Assembly: GCA_031213475.1 (NCBI GenBank)
Contig: JARUPZ010000015.1
Span: forward strand, 8,274,528-8,338,527
Source: Nereocystis luetkeana
Taxonomy: Eukaryota; Sar; Phaeophyceae; Laminariales; Laminariaceae
Direction: 5' to 3'
DNA length: 64,000 nucleotides
Shown: positions 1 through 12,800 of the stretch, in pieces
How the letters are laid out: every line of letters begins with the position of its first letter
How positions within the stretch are numbered: position 1 is the first letter of the stretch
Notes under the pieces: model-generated
The model's database searches: none
What the model was told of the DNA's origin: nothing
The model's input: only the letters and a program-made list of their open reading frames with translations
Program-made: the position numbers and the translations under genes

Positions 1-375
1 TTTTCTTCCTGGTCCAGGGTTTCGTGTCTTGGTGTCTTTTTCATGAAGCCAGTTTTTTCGGTTGTTTCTACAGTACATCCGGTTCGGTTCGCGCCCTTAC
101 ACTGTCTGATACTCGGCCGCTGCTGGCTAGAAGATCTACCATGCTACTCGGTCAGTACCGGTCCGCAACCTGGCCATGTTTGAAACCCCCACCACCGTTT
201 CGCTACCTAGTCCGCGCTGACTGCGTACCATGGCACCATATCACACGGGTGATGAGGTGCACGCCCCCCCCGAGAGGATGTTTCGAGCGGGTTTTTTTTT
301 TTGTAAGATGAGAGAGGCTCACACGACCAAGATGCTGGAGGCTTTGGAAACATACTCGTCGAGACCTTTCCATAG

Positions 376-443
376 ACGTCGCGTCACTCGACGTTGTCGC
401 CTTCCCCGCTGTCGAGAAAATCAGCTCCGAAATTCGCTTGAGG
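376..443 (+). CDS. PRKDC: Possible upstream exon of DNA-PKcs (weak)
   Basis: After a TTTCCATAG acceptor, one frame reads VASLDVVAFPAVEKISSEI and runs to AGG|GTGTGT. It could match human residues near 470-490 (VVMQIDSFPQYSPKMQ). It ends in phase 0, as the first firm exon at 3463 requires, but about 25 residues of the human alignment would still be missing. Similarity is low and the donor is poor. The rest of 1-3462 holds repeats described separately; I see no other gene in it. Confidence 0.22.
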
Positions 444-1195
444 GTGTGTGTGTGGGTTATCCTATCACACGTGTTATGCGGTACTCAACCAGCGCCGAAT
501 GAGTACCTGTTAGCCTTCTACCCAACAGCCAACCAGCAGCCACCCCCTCGTCGCTCAGATCTACGGAAATGCGGGTTTCCACATATAGGCGGCGGCATGT
601 GTCTATTTCATACTTGTACCTGGCATGCATGAGTTGAGGGGTTGAGGCGATGGGCCCGGATCCCCAAGACGTTGCATGCGATACATGTGATCGATAGGAA
701 GTCGACGAGCTTTTTTTTTCTTGTCGGGATATGAAATCATTTCGGAGCAGCTGAACGCTGCTCTATATAGACAGGTAAAAAAAATAGTCATGAGGGGCAA
801 GAACAGATCTGCCTCGTACCCTCTGTTGAAGTATTTTGTTATGATTCGCCGGCTACCCAGTATGGAGGAACATAGTGGTCAGGACCAAATATGCTTGGTA
901 AACATACCTTAATATATGTATGTTATATATTACGGATCCTGATTGCTATGGTCCACCCACAGTAGTTATCTGTCTAACGTATGCGATGCGAAAATCGAGT
1001 GCGTCCTCACACCCCTCTCCGGACGTTTACCTCCGTCCCTCCCTCCCGTCTCTTATTTTTTTGTTTTACACCCGAAGAAGAAAGCTCAGACGTGATGATG
1101 TGGGACATGTTTTCCATGATGGCGCAGACAACTTTATTTTCCCTAGAGCTCATAGAAAGATAGGGACCGCCGGGGTGTATGTACATTTTTTACGA

Positions 1196-1300
1196 CTATT
1201 CACGGGTCGGGTCAAAATTCGCGGGTCGGATCGGATTGGATCGAGTAAGGGTGACCCGGCCCGACCCGACCCGACCCAACTCGACCCAACCCGTGAGATC
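1196..1300. repeat. GACCC/GGGTC inverted repeat, copy 1
   Basis: A stretch of GGGTCGGGTC-type units is followed by complementary GACCCGACCC units ending CCCGTGAG. The two halves can pair. A related copy lies at 37885-38050, so this is a dispersed family. Confidence 0.7.
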
Positions 1301-2159
1301 TATATTAGGCGCAAGTGACCTCCCTTCGTACTCTTCTTCTGTTGGTATCATTAGAGGTACGTATGATACGGAAGAATCGGCCCCACCGGACGCAAGTATC
1401 AGTCTCGGAATACCGAAAAAAGAAATACGATCGAAAGGTGCGAGCTGGGCCAGCCCCAAAACGGATTTTCTTTCCTGAGGCTCTAGCGCCCCCTCTTTTG
1501 CGACCGAGGACTTGAATATTGGAAGCACTATTCCTGGCATATTTGTGAAGATGAAAAGAAAATGTGTGTTGGACCCTTTGCACCTCGACTCGATCTCGCC
1601 GAGATACCCGCGAAAGCTCTAAAGCACAAAAAAAATGGATTATTTGGGGACATTTTTACACTAATTTTGTATGACGACTCCAGAATTCGTTATTCCCGAT
1701 CAAGGTAAATCGTGTGGGCGATGCTGGAGACACGAGGAGAAGATCGATATAAGTCGCATCGTCCAACTCATCACCCATCACGAGATACACAGAAAAAAAC
1801 GATTCCATACGGAAAACAAGTAAAATGACATTATTACTACAATACCCCGCTCAATTTTGCAAAATTCGGACTGAAATCCTAATCTCGTACTTGCACCATA
1901 CGTGCAAATGCATTCCGAACCATCCCTTTTTCGTTTTCGTTTTTTCGCCTTAGTAGAGTGTCTGCGCATAATATTTTCGTGTGTCGGGAGTTTCCGTCGC
2001 AAAGAGAATCATGATCGAAAGCCTTCCGGCATGCGCATAATCGGGGACGAATAAATAGCTAAATATTGGATTCTTATGTATGAAAAAAAAAACACATGCA
2101 GCAGCGGCAGTACTTTTGCAGGACTCAACGAGCAGAGCATAAGTCGCAAGGAGCAGTGA

Positions 2160-2790
2160 CTACCTATACCACCAGCAGCAGCAACAAGCTGCAGAACCAG
2201 TAAGCAGCACAGCAAGCACCAGCAGGCAGCAGTGCGATCAAACGTGCGCTTGTCGACACTCGCTGTGCAAGCGACGCCGCCACAACGAGAAGATCGCCCT
2301 CCTTCTTCGTTGTCCTCTCTGCCCGAAAAGGGGTGGTATAGCGGCGAAGATCAGGAACCTGGCGGCAAGGGTGCGCGCTTGCAGCAGCAGCAGCAGCAGC
2401 AGCCGCCGCAAGCAGCAGCAAGCAGCGCCTGCAACAGCACTTGCAGCAGCGCTTGCTTGAGGCGGCTCTCTTGTTTGCAGCAGCGCTTGCTTGCAGCAGC
2501 GCTTGCTCGCAGCAGAGCTTGCTTGTGCAGCAGCGCTCGCTTGCAGCAACCCTTGTTTGCAGCAACGCTTGCTTACCGCAGTGCTTGCTGGCCGCAGCGC
2601 TTACAGCAACAGCACTGCACACCCAGCTGCACACCTACTGTCAGCAGCAGCAGCAGCAGCAGCAGCAGCACACTACATGCCGTAGTAGCAGTAGTCCGTG
2701 ACGTGCATCAGCAGCTGCAGAGCAGCACCTATCTGTTGCAGCAGCAGTAGATAAGCAGCAGGCAGCAGAGTAGGCATGCAGCAGCAGCGG
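2160..2790. repeat. CAG/GCTTGC-rich low-complexity region
   Basis: About 600 bp of CAG triplets and diverged TTGCAGCAGCGCTTGC units, including pure (CAG)n at about 2381-2403 and 2642-2670. All frames stay open, which produces spurious Gln, Ala, Leu and Cys-rich ORFs on both strands. I see no support for a coding role. Confidence 0.85.
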
Positions 2791-2930
2791 CAGCAAATCT
2801 CGCAAAACCCCGCCGGTATCAGACATGGCCCCAGGTCACTCTCGGGGCAAGCTTGGCCAGTCCAAAGCGTCCGGAGAGTGTTCGGCCAACAGAATGCAGC
2901 GGTCGAATCTCATATCTTATAAATATGGCT

Positions 2931-3046
2931 CTATTACGGGGGACTAGTTAATAGGACCAACTATTGTTAGTAAAAATGGGTTAATATATACCAGGTAGGT
3001 TTTTATGTGTACCATCGGTCCTATTAACTATGGTCCCCCGTAATAG
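2931..3046. mobile_element. PAL-A MITE copy 1
   Basis: A full-length hairpin element with ends CTATTACGGGGGAC and GTCCCCCGTAATAG, and inner arms TTAATAGGACC and GGTCCTATTAA. No coding capacity. TA lies at both ends, as expected for TA-targeting (Tc1/mariner-like) MITEs. The left end lacks 'CAT' in GGGACCATAG. Confidence 0.88.
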
Positions 3047-3410
3047 TAAAATATACTATTAAAAAATGCGTAACTTCGTCATTTTTATGCAAATTTGATT
3101 ACGATTTTCGATTGGTCGTCGGTAACGGGGGAATAGATAAGCAAATTTCCTAATACTTATTATTTTGCGCAGGCACCCTAGTTAAGGCCGCTGTATAATT
3201 GTACGGGTTTTCGGATCGGCCACATATCCCGGTGTATACTGAGGGAAACAAAAGGAAAGAAGGAAGGGCAAATCAATGGTTGCTTGGGACATGAATAACA
3301 CCGTGTAAAAAAATTACGTCAAAATACGTATTTTTGAGCGGGGCATGGCCAATCAACCGCTCTGGCAGCGCCTTGGCTGGCCGAGCTCATATGAATCAGT
3401 GTCCACGTCG

Positions 3411-3414
<4 letters not shown>

Positions 3415-3458
<44 letters not shown>
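3415..3458 (+). repeat. (CT)n microsatellite serving as polypyrimidine tract
   Basis: About 21 CT units, with one CTAT interruption, end four bases before the acceptor of exon 1 (3463). Confidence 0.9.
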
Positions 3459-3459
<1 letters not shown>

Positions 3460-3462
3460 AAG

Positions 3463-3866
3463 CTCGCCGTGGTGGTGCAGAAAGGTGTGCATCTGGCCGG
3501 TACGATGGAACATGTGGAAGGCGGTAGCGGTGAGGGGTCGTCTGGTGCCAACGCTAGGTGGGCCGCTCCCATCGACCCCGACACCGGAGAGGCGGACACA
3601 CGGTTCTGCTTCATCTACGCGGAGTTGTGGAGGCGTGTCGTCCACCCAACCATGGCTGACTTAGAGTTCCTGCAGGCGTGGACGGCGGTGGGGGGGGGGC
3701 GGGGGGCGCATGGGGAGGAGGAGGAGGAGGAGGAGCTCGGGGTGGCGGTGTTGTACCGGGAAAGAGTCGCGCCGGATGTCTACGACGCTGTGTTGGGCGC
3801 CGTGCTGACCGCGGTGAAGAGGCTCGACCTGCGGTACACGTACGACACTCCGGGGGGTGGGGGCAG
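3463..3866 (+). CDS. PRKDC: DNA-PKcs exon 1 of the window
   Basis: Starts after a CT-repeat polypyrimidine tract ending CCAAG. LAVVVQKGVHLAG matches human ISTVVHQGLIRICS, and DVYDAVLGAVLTAVKRLDL matches the helix before human IVEKLDLTLEIQ. Between them is an algal insertion with a Gly-rich stretch and a run of seven Glu (3716-3736). Ends AG|GTGCGC in phase 2. The AAG acceptor is not ideal; GTGCAG at 3475-3480 is an alternative. The next intron (3867-6775) holds two diverged MITEs, one MITE copy, an ATCTGAGAAAT tandem and otherwise nothing recognised. Confidence 0.85.
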
Positions 3867-6800
3867 GTGCGCATGATTACAAGGGATGCTTGAGACGGAA
3901 TAATGCATACGGAACGAGCGTACCCCGTACCACTCTGTCCTGAAAAGTAAGGAACGTTTCGATTAAGTATTTATTATATATGATGTCCTTATACATAGCG
4001 CCAAACACTGTTCATAGGGGGCCCTTTCGAGTTGCCTGAAGGTTCCGCCAGCACGGTACCGCACACGAGTTGACGACATTCCGGTACCGCAAATATCAAA
4101 TATCCTGCTTGGCGACTTTCCAAAAACAAATAGCGACAGCAATACGAACTCCCTGGTACTATCAGTAGTATTTTTTTGCAGGATGTTGGATTCTAGTTTT
4201 CGAGAGTTTTTTTTTTACGACATACTCGGGGACGGGGGGCGTTTTGCAATCGTGTAAAGTGGATGCCTACTGCGGGGGGACATGATAGTCAGGACCGAGT
4301 ATGTTTGGTGAAAGTACTGGAATGTATAGCTAGCTTTTGGTGTGTATGATGGGTTCTGGCTGCTACGATGGTTCGTCACTCATTCCACGGTGTTCGGGGT
4401 TTACCGTTTTTGGGCTCAACATTGTCTAACCGGTTGAGCTCCTCCAGTGAGCAACTTGTAGTATACCGGTCACTATGACACTTTTATCAGTACCTGTTAC
4501 TAGTATGCAATATGTGCGTCAAGGACTACTGTAGCGCAGACAAATACTGGTCGGGTTAAGCGCGAACACAACAATTTTTGAAGAGGTCGTGCTTCGGGTG
4601 AGATGTTGAGCAGCTCCTCATTTGAGGACGAGCTTACTACGGTAGAAAATAGCAAGGCAACCACCCTTGTGAGGCACCACCCCCCCCTCCTCTCCCCCTT
4701 ACCGTGGCGGCATTGCTCGTCTTTGCAGTTTTTTTTTTTCGGCTGGGTCTTCGTAAGCTTGTACTGTGGTCGGAGGTGTACTGCGACAGAGGCGTTACAT
4801 TTCATGAGGTTCCTGACGCGAGGAGGGCTATAACTTTACCCCAAAAAGCCGACGTTGAGAATATGTTGCACACCTCGGAATGATAGATAGAGCATGATCT
4901 GAACCACAGCTCATCTAGTTCCTCGTCTGCATACAAAGTATGTACAGATCCAACCCGGGGGACTTTGTGCAACTCTGTAGATCATGCCGATTATTTTGCG
5001 GGTCCCACCCGGCAGTATAAGCTGCTGTTAACCATGCCCGATTGGGAACAGGCCTCTCTGCGTTGAATATACCTGCCTGGTTGATCATCAACCATCGGCC
5101 CGAGATGTGGAACATTGTATGTCGAGAACACGAATAATATTATTTGTGTACCACTACAGTTGTAGTCACTTGTCCCATCAAGGGCTCTCATCGGTTGAGA
5201 AATATCTGAGAAATATCTGCGAAATATCTGAGAATTATCTGAGAAATACCTGTGCTCGATGGTGCAACCCCTGCCGTGGCACGGTTCGTCGGTATTGCCT
5301 TTCCGACTGTGGAAAACAGGTTTCGTATATATATGTATCTAGAGGTACCATACCAAGGCCAGCAGGTTTAGGTTTCTTCGCGGAATATTTACGTAGCCAT
5401 TGCCTAGAACACCTACTGCTGTATACGAGTACGAGTAGATGTCTCTCTTTAAAAACCCTCCCCATACCACCACTGCAATAAACGACCCACCAACGCCAGA
5501 TGCTAGGACGATAGTGGGGGTATGTGCCTACTTTTTTCTGGGGCTCTTCTTCGCCCGAGGTGCTTCTTCTCTGTACCTGGCCCAACCAAGAACGATTTTT
5601 GAGAAGAAAATGAGGGTGCTGTTTATCAAGTTATTATGTGTTGTATACCGGGCTTTGTATACTACTGTAGTATTAATAGTAAGTCACCCAAACACCGACT
5701 TTTAAGAAGAAATGAAAGTGCAACCCCATGACCCAGCTATTACCAGGGACCATTGTAAATAGGACCTACGGTACACACAAAAAAATTGTGTTCACCTATT
5801 TTTACGAGTAATAGTTGGTCCTATTTAACATGGTTCCCCGCAATAGGTATTCAGCGACTATTTATAAGAACATGTAACATGTCAAACGCTGCTGTAATGG
5901 GTGTTGCAACTTTATTGGCTAGTTTAGTTACCCTGGCAGCCATAATTCATGTTTCGGCCAAAAACGCCTACTACTGTACTCGTACCCGTATATCAGCACA
6001 CGCGTTCATTCGGGTTCTTGACCAAAGTAGGCTGCCTCGCAGAAAGCGTGCAGCTTGCTACAGGGATTCTAGTATTTTCTCAAGGTTTTTTTGCATGTAC
6101 CATGGCATGGCATATGGCCCTGTGGTTGAGCCAGGTTTCGTTTTCGTACGGTGTTGGAGCTGTGTCGTCTGCTTTTTTGCTTTGCGGCGCACGAAAAAGA
6201 AACGCCCGGCGGCGCTATAACGGTGGTAGCTTGGGGCACCGACAATTCGATGGGACCGTGAGTTCGCCGACTGCAAGTCGCCGCCTGGTTTCAGTTGGCT
6301 AGCTATTAAGGCATCAATACTTTTGTTGCGCGCGGTGGCTTCCACGTTTTATTTCCGACGGACGCGTTAGTTAGTGTGCCGGATTTGCGTTTCTTGCTTT
6401 AGACCGGTTGTAGACTTGAATTAGTCAGTTGGTTAGCTTGTTTTCACCCAACTATTACGGGTGGGCATATGTAGTAAACAGGACCAAACCATGGCGTGTA
6501 CACATAGGGAAATACACGGTTTTTGGGTCCATCATGGGCTCTGATTACCATGTATTACTATGCCCCCCCCCGGAATTGACATACACACGTCGCTACCCAC
6601 CATGAGTTCCAGCCAAGGCGTGCCTTACTCACGGCCCCACAGTTCGCGCAGGTGGCGTCAACTCCATCCGTGTTTCGACGGGTGCTTGTGCACACACGCA
6701 CCGATAACGTTTTGTTTTTTTCCCCCCGCCAAGCTTTTTTCGTTTTTGTGCTCCGATTTTCTCGTTGCGACACAGGCCAATCCCTCGGCACCCGACGGAC

Positions 6801-9800
6801 CAGAACATGTTTCTGAACCTGGTCTCCTTCTGCCAAGACCTCCTCCCCACGTGAGCACCGCCCAAAACGGGGCCTTACTGTAGTATGTACCCCGTCTGTA
6901 CCGCAAGGGAGCTCGTATGGCACTCGCGAAAATCGGCCAATCGATTTATTTGTTTGTCATCGATTAGTTCTGGCTCGCCCGCGCTCTCGAATTTGTTTTT
7001 TTTCATCGCCGAGCATGTCTGGCTTGCCCGTGCTGTTATGGTTGTGCATCAGGGTTGTCGTTTGTTTTTTGCAGTGATCGGCCTTGCGGACAGACCGAAG
7101 GATAATCTGTCGGGGCCTTCCCTTATAAGATGGGCTCGAGCCCGATATATTGGCTTGTGAATTCCAATACCTTCGCCTGCGAAATCTTTGAGGCCAACGG
7201 GCGGGTTCAATTCCTTCAGACGAAACGCTCGGAATTTGAGTCAGAGTTAGGTTTCTGTACATTTCTTTCATTCCCGTTAGTACCTCTTTGTGTCTTTGTT
7301 AGTATGGCCCGTTTTGCCTTTTTTGCGTTTTGCTATCTGCTTCTGTTTTTGTTTTGTTTTTTTTGCTTTGCTTCATCTTTTTTAGGTTTGTGTCTGCAAT
7401 TAATAGTCTCCTTTTTGCTTCCCTGGTGTCCGCAGCGGTGGAGTGCGTATGCTTGTTTTTTGTTTTTGCCTCTGTTTTACTTGAGGCATTTCTTCCACTC
7501 CAGAGTTATTGGAGCCTGTCCTGCGACCACGGACTGCATTGTATTGTGAGTTGATGTGAGAACAACAACAACAGTGCACCATTAACAGTACCAGGGTTAT
7601 ATATAACACATCTCAACGTGCCGCCTTGGTGGGAACCGTGCTCAAAGGCAAGAGTACGTCTCTGTAGCACACGCTGTTGTACGCCTTCGCATGCTTCGGG
7701 TTTGATGCTCTGGTGCGGTCGGCTCAGACGAATCTTGTTCAACAGCGCACTTCTCCCCGTTCCTCCCCCGCCTTGTCTCATGCTGAGGGCAGATCATATC
7801 TTAAGAATCGATAAAACCTTGGTAACTGTGTACAATGACGCGAACCACGAGCCAGTCGGATCCTAACGGTGGCCTTCGCTTCCGTAGCTCCGCACGCCTT
7901 TCCGCCGAAAGCTTCCGCAACGCACTGCTGTCTCTAACAGCGTCGTCTTGCACACATCACCTTGGTATGTAAAATATAGCACGGTAGCCATAACATCCGT
8001 TTGCCACGCTATGCATTTCGGATATCCATCTTTGCCTCTTTCACTCATCGATAAAGTCGATGTTTTTGCACGTTTCACGGCTTGCACGCTAACGGTAATT
8101 CGACACTTGCGCGGTAGTGGTAGGCGAATATTTTTCTCGGTAGCAGTAACCCACGGGGAATCACGATATTTACCAAGAATACATGCCGTGATTTTACCGT
8201 GAAAACTGTTTTCGCCGCGGCAATATAAACCGGGTGCTACAGCAGTAGTATATAATTCCGAGGACACCCCTTGACTACAATCTGCAACCCACGACATTTC
8301 TCGGGGCCGTACTACAGGTGTCGCCCGGACCTCCTCCTCGAGTGGGTGCCCCTTCTCTGCCCCGAACTCGTGAAACGTTCTCTGGAACGTCCCTTGGTCA
8401 GCGGGTTCTACCGCCTGGTGACGCTGGTTTTCCGCGAGACCGCTCGCGCGGGGTACTTCGAGCCCCCTCCCCTCTCCTCATCATGCGAATCCGCTGGCAA
8501 CTCCAACAGCGACTCAATTTTGGAGGTAAGTTGATGCGTGCTACCTGGTGTATAATACCTGGTGTACGTTTGCACGGTAGGAGTGCACGTATTTTTTTCC
8601 CTCGGGCTCCTCAATTGAGGAGCTCTCTCTTAAGACTCTCGCCCAACAAATCTAAGCTTTGAGAAAAAAAAAGTGCAACCCACGAAAAGAGTACACGAAA
8701 CAAAAACGAAATCGACACCTCACTTTTTTTTCTTGAGTCCCAGACTAGGGGGAGTGTACTGAAATAGAGTAAAACAAAACTGAAAAAATACACGGTTAAA
8801 TAAAATCTCATGTATAAGTCGGACTAAAGTCCCAACCCACTACGAGTACTCGTATCAATTCCGACGTGGTGGCGATTGCTGCTCCTTTTTTTTCCGTGTG
8901 ACCCTGTACAACCATGTGAACAATCCCATAGTCTACTGTAGTACACACTCGAGCACTATTACGGTGAGCATATCATACTGTAGAAATCGCAACCATATAC
9001 CAGGTAAGGCTACAGGGGGTACCCCGAGTTAACCCTTTTAGAACCGCAGTCCCGTTTTGGGCACAAACTACTTGAAGATTTAGTGGTTTGTCCCCCAAAC
9101 CGGGCTGCGGTTCTATAAAGGCTGATATCACCCCAAGTCAAGAGCATTCTGGAGTTAAGAACGGTCTAAACGGGTTGTCCCACCTATGAAATACTATTAA
9201 GGGGGGCAATAGTAAATAGGACCTACGGTACACACAAAAACCTATAAATTTACCTATTTTTACTAACAATATTTGGTCCTATTTACTATGGTCCCCCGTC
9301 ATAAAAGCTAACTGGTACAGGTATGTATTCCCCACTAGAGGCAACAGCTGTATGCAGTCAAGGTTGCGTGTTTCGGCTTATCACGGGATGCTTTTTTGTC
9401 GGGGTACCCACTTACGAGTTAAATATAGGAACTTGTATGTTTTTAGGGTCCAGTGTTGTTTCTGACTCACTCTCGCCCCCCCGTAAAGACACTGTGAAGA
9501 AAACACAACTGGTTATTTCAGCGATAAGGCATGTTTAACTGGGTAGTCCCCTCAGTTTAAGGCGGGGTGGGCTTTGCTTCCCCGTCCAGTCCAGGGCGGC
9601 GTCTTGAATTGCTTCGCACGCTGAATAACGCACAACTCGCCGTGAAAAATACCTTGAATGATACCAGGTACCTGCTAGTGAAACTTACCAGGCGGGGATA
9701 TCGGCTGTCGGTGGATGCTCTGTTCTGCGGTCGCGGTGTGTTCTAGTGCGAGCGCGCGAATGTACTATTACGGGGGACCATAGTTAATAGGACCAAATAT

Positions 9801-12800
9801 TGTTAGTAAAAATGGTTAAATGTATAGGTTATTATGTATACCATAGGTCCTATTAACTATGGCCCCCCGTAATACAGTAGTAGCTACCTTGTCCCCTTAA
9901 GCGATCAGTCAATCAGATCGACCTATCGATCAACCCACGTATCTATCGATCAGTTTGTGCATCAACTATTACGGGGGAACATAGTTAATAGGACCTATGG
10001 TATACATAAAAACCTATATATTTAACCATTTTTACTAACAATATTTGGTCCTATTAACTATGGCCCCCCGTAATAATTCAATCAACCTACCCACCAAAAG
10101 CGATCAACCAATTGAGTGTCGCACATGCCTTTTTCAAGACTATTCGCGCCTTTTGCTGGGATTCCTCCCCTTGATGCACGCGCGGAGGTAATCGCCCCTG
10201 TCTTCGTACTGCAGGGTCCCCTCTGCTGGGTTCCCTAGGGCGCCCCCCCGCAGCTCCGTATCGCCGCCCACGCCCTTCTAGGCCCGAACCCACCTGGTGC
10301 CGAACACACGGCGAGGTGCCAACACCAATCGTACGACACGCTTTCGGACACCCCTCGACGAGGTCTTTCTAACGCAACCCTTTTCGTCGCTGATATGCGA
10401 CTTGCTGTGGAGATATCGAGCTCGAAAAGTTGGTCCGGGTGGGGGGGGGGGAGGAGGCGTTTGCTCGCGTTGTCGGTACTTCGTACAAACCGTGTCCCTC
10501 GCGTGCGTGCGACTCCATAACAACCGGCAGGTGGCGATGTCCCCCCCCACGCCTGGCTCGGTTGCTGATGCTATCGGGCTGGGTGGGGGTGGTGAGCTAA
10601 GCGGTGGTGGCCGTGGCGATGGAAGCGGAAGCGGCAACGATGGTGGAGGCAAGGGTTTGGTATCGGGGTGTGGCGTTTCGGCTGAGGACTTCGGGGAGAC
10701 AGACGAAGAGGATGGCGGAAGGTTGATTTGCCGCAGGGTGCTGTGCAGGTGAGTTAAAGCGCCCCGGCCGTCCACCATCGGACTTGTGACTCAACGAACT
10801 TGCATGGTCAGGCTGATGATGGATAGGCGAAGGGCATTCACGAGGAGAGCTTTGACGTTGTGGACGTTACCGCCGCGTCACCTCGTGTAGACGTGGTTAC
10901 CATGTGCATGAAGGGATATGAGGTTTTAGTTTTCGAAAACTTCGTTGTGGTCGGAGTCGCGCGGGAAATAATATGTATGAGGGGGAGAAACGTTTTCCGG
11001 CCACTCCATGTGCTCGGAGACGCGCAGGGAAAAACGCTTACGACAGGGTTTTTATCTATGTAGACAGGTTCGGGCGTTGCATGATATAAGCACACGATAA
11101 ACCGCCATGAACGAGATCCCACGCGTGGGTTGGAAAAATCAGTTAACCCACGAAAAATCAAATAACCTGATACTCGGAAGTAACAACATACCAGGTTAGG
11201 CTTTCACTTTTCGGGGAAACGCTCAGAAATTTCGCATTAAAAATCGTGCTCTGCGGCGAGATCTACAGTACACTAAATTCTACTGTACCACTCCGGGCGG
11301 AAATATAAGCACCGTTTAGACATCAACATGAAGACCAAGCGCTACTATTGTTCATGCCTAGGGTGTTATACAATAGCCGATGCTGTTCAAGGTTGTTCAA
11401 GAATGGATGTCACATTGAGGATATAAGGATTTGCTCAGACTACTGCTGTAGGGGTTTTATTCTTACTGGCGGGCCCACACTGCTGTGTCGACACCTGGCC
11501 TCTCTGACTTCGCCACGCAGGGTGATGCTCATATTTCCTGGAATGCTACTTCTCGTACTCAATCGTATACGCCACCGCTTCTGCTGCGTATGGGCACCTT
11601 ATCACAATATCAAGAGACGTGGACTTTTCTTGCAAATAATCCTGTACAACTCTGGCCGTAAATACGATAATCACTTGGTCTTCATATTATTGTCTAAAAG
11701 TCTCTTACATTTCCGCCCAGAGTGGTACGTACATTAGTGTTGGATATCGAACGAAAATCAAATTCGATATCGACGATACCGATGAACAAAAAAAAAGTGC
11801 CGTGACCGACTCTGTATCAACGTTTGATAGTAGACCCGAATCTTTCGTTCAGTGTCAGCATGAGAAACACGGGGGATGCCGACAGGGGATGGAAGGCGAA
11901 ACACGTTCGATATTTCGGTTCGATATTTTGGTATATCGAAACTTTCGATACGGTATCCAACGTTTACGACTTTTCGGAAGTTCGATTTTTTGTTATATAT
12001 CGAAACTCTTAATACGATATCCAACATATACTATATATCGAAAGTTTGATATTTTCGATATATCGAAACTTTCGATACGCTATCCAACATATGCGATCTA
12101 TCGGATTGTCGATTTATCGACATATCGAAAATTTCGATACAACATCAAACACTAATGCACATGAGATGTGCCCCCTACACGGCAGATACTTGGAGTGGAT
12201 GACCGTGCGTATCGGCGGATTCCGAGACGAGCTTCTAGCCGCCTGCACGGAGGCGCTCCTAAATGCACCGCTGGGATTACTGGCCGGGGATCTCGGCCCC
12301 CTCGTCCCCGCCGTGAAGGTCGCCCTCACGTCCGGAGCCTCGCACCTGCCCACTGCGGTTGTGGTGGTTGACGCACTGGAGAGGTGGTGGGAGGAGGCTC
12401 CAGCGTTGCTCACACCGCACTTGGGGGAGGTAAGACTGCTGGGGAGGAGCTCGTAGCTCTAATTTTACTGACGAGGATGTCGACGTTCTATTTATAAGAA
12501 TCACAATTGATCTGGGTACGTGTTGTGATGCATTGTTCAGGTGAGACTTGCAACACTGTGCAGGTGCGAGGCGTCTAGAGGTAGCAGTAGGTGTGGTTAT
12601 ACCCAAAGAGAAAACCTGGATATGCTACTCGCAAGTACCCACAGGTAAATCTGGAGAGGCAGGAGCTACTATTCCTCTTCTTCTTCTGTTTCTTCTTCTT
12701 TTTCTTCTTCTTCTTCTTACTATTTTTGTTCTTCGCCCTTGTTTTATCTGTCTCCCTCTTAGGCTTAACTCTGCAACACATATATACAGCGAGTTCTGTC

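Noticed and set aside
2225-2372. Cys-rich frame (CDQTCACRHSLCKRRRHNEK) before a GTGCGC donor, considered as the missing upstream DNA-PKcs exon
   Set aside because: It does not align with the expected human segment and lies within the CAG-rich low-complexity block.
2164-2634. 156-codon minus-strand and 172-codon plus-strand ORFs over the CAG region
   Set aside because: Triplet repeats leave all frames open; Cys/Ala and Gln/Ser runs are artefacts of the repeat.
10278-10778. Pro/Ser-rich minus-strand ORF
   Set aside because: Complement of the Gly-rich insertion in exon 4.
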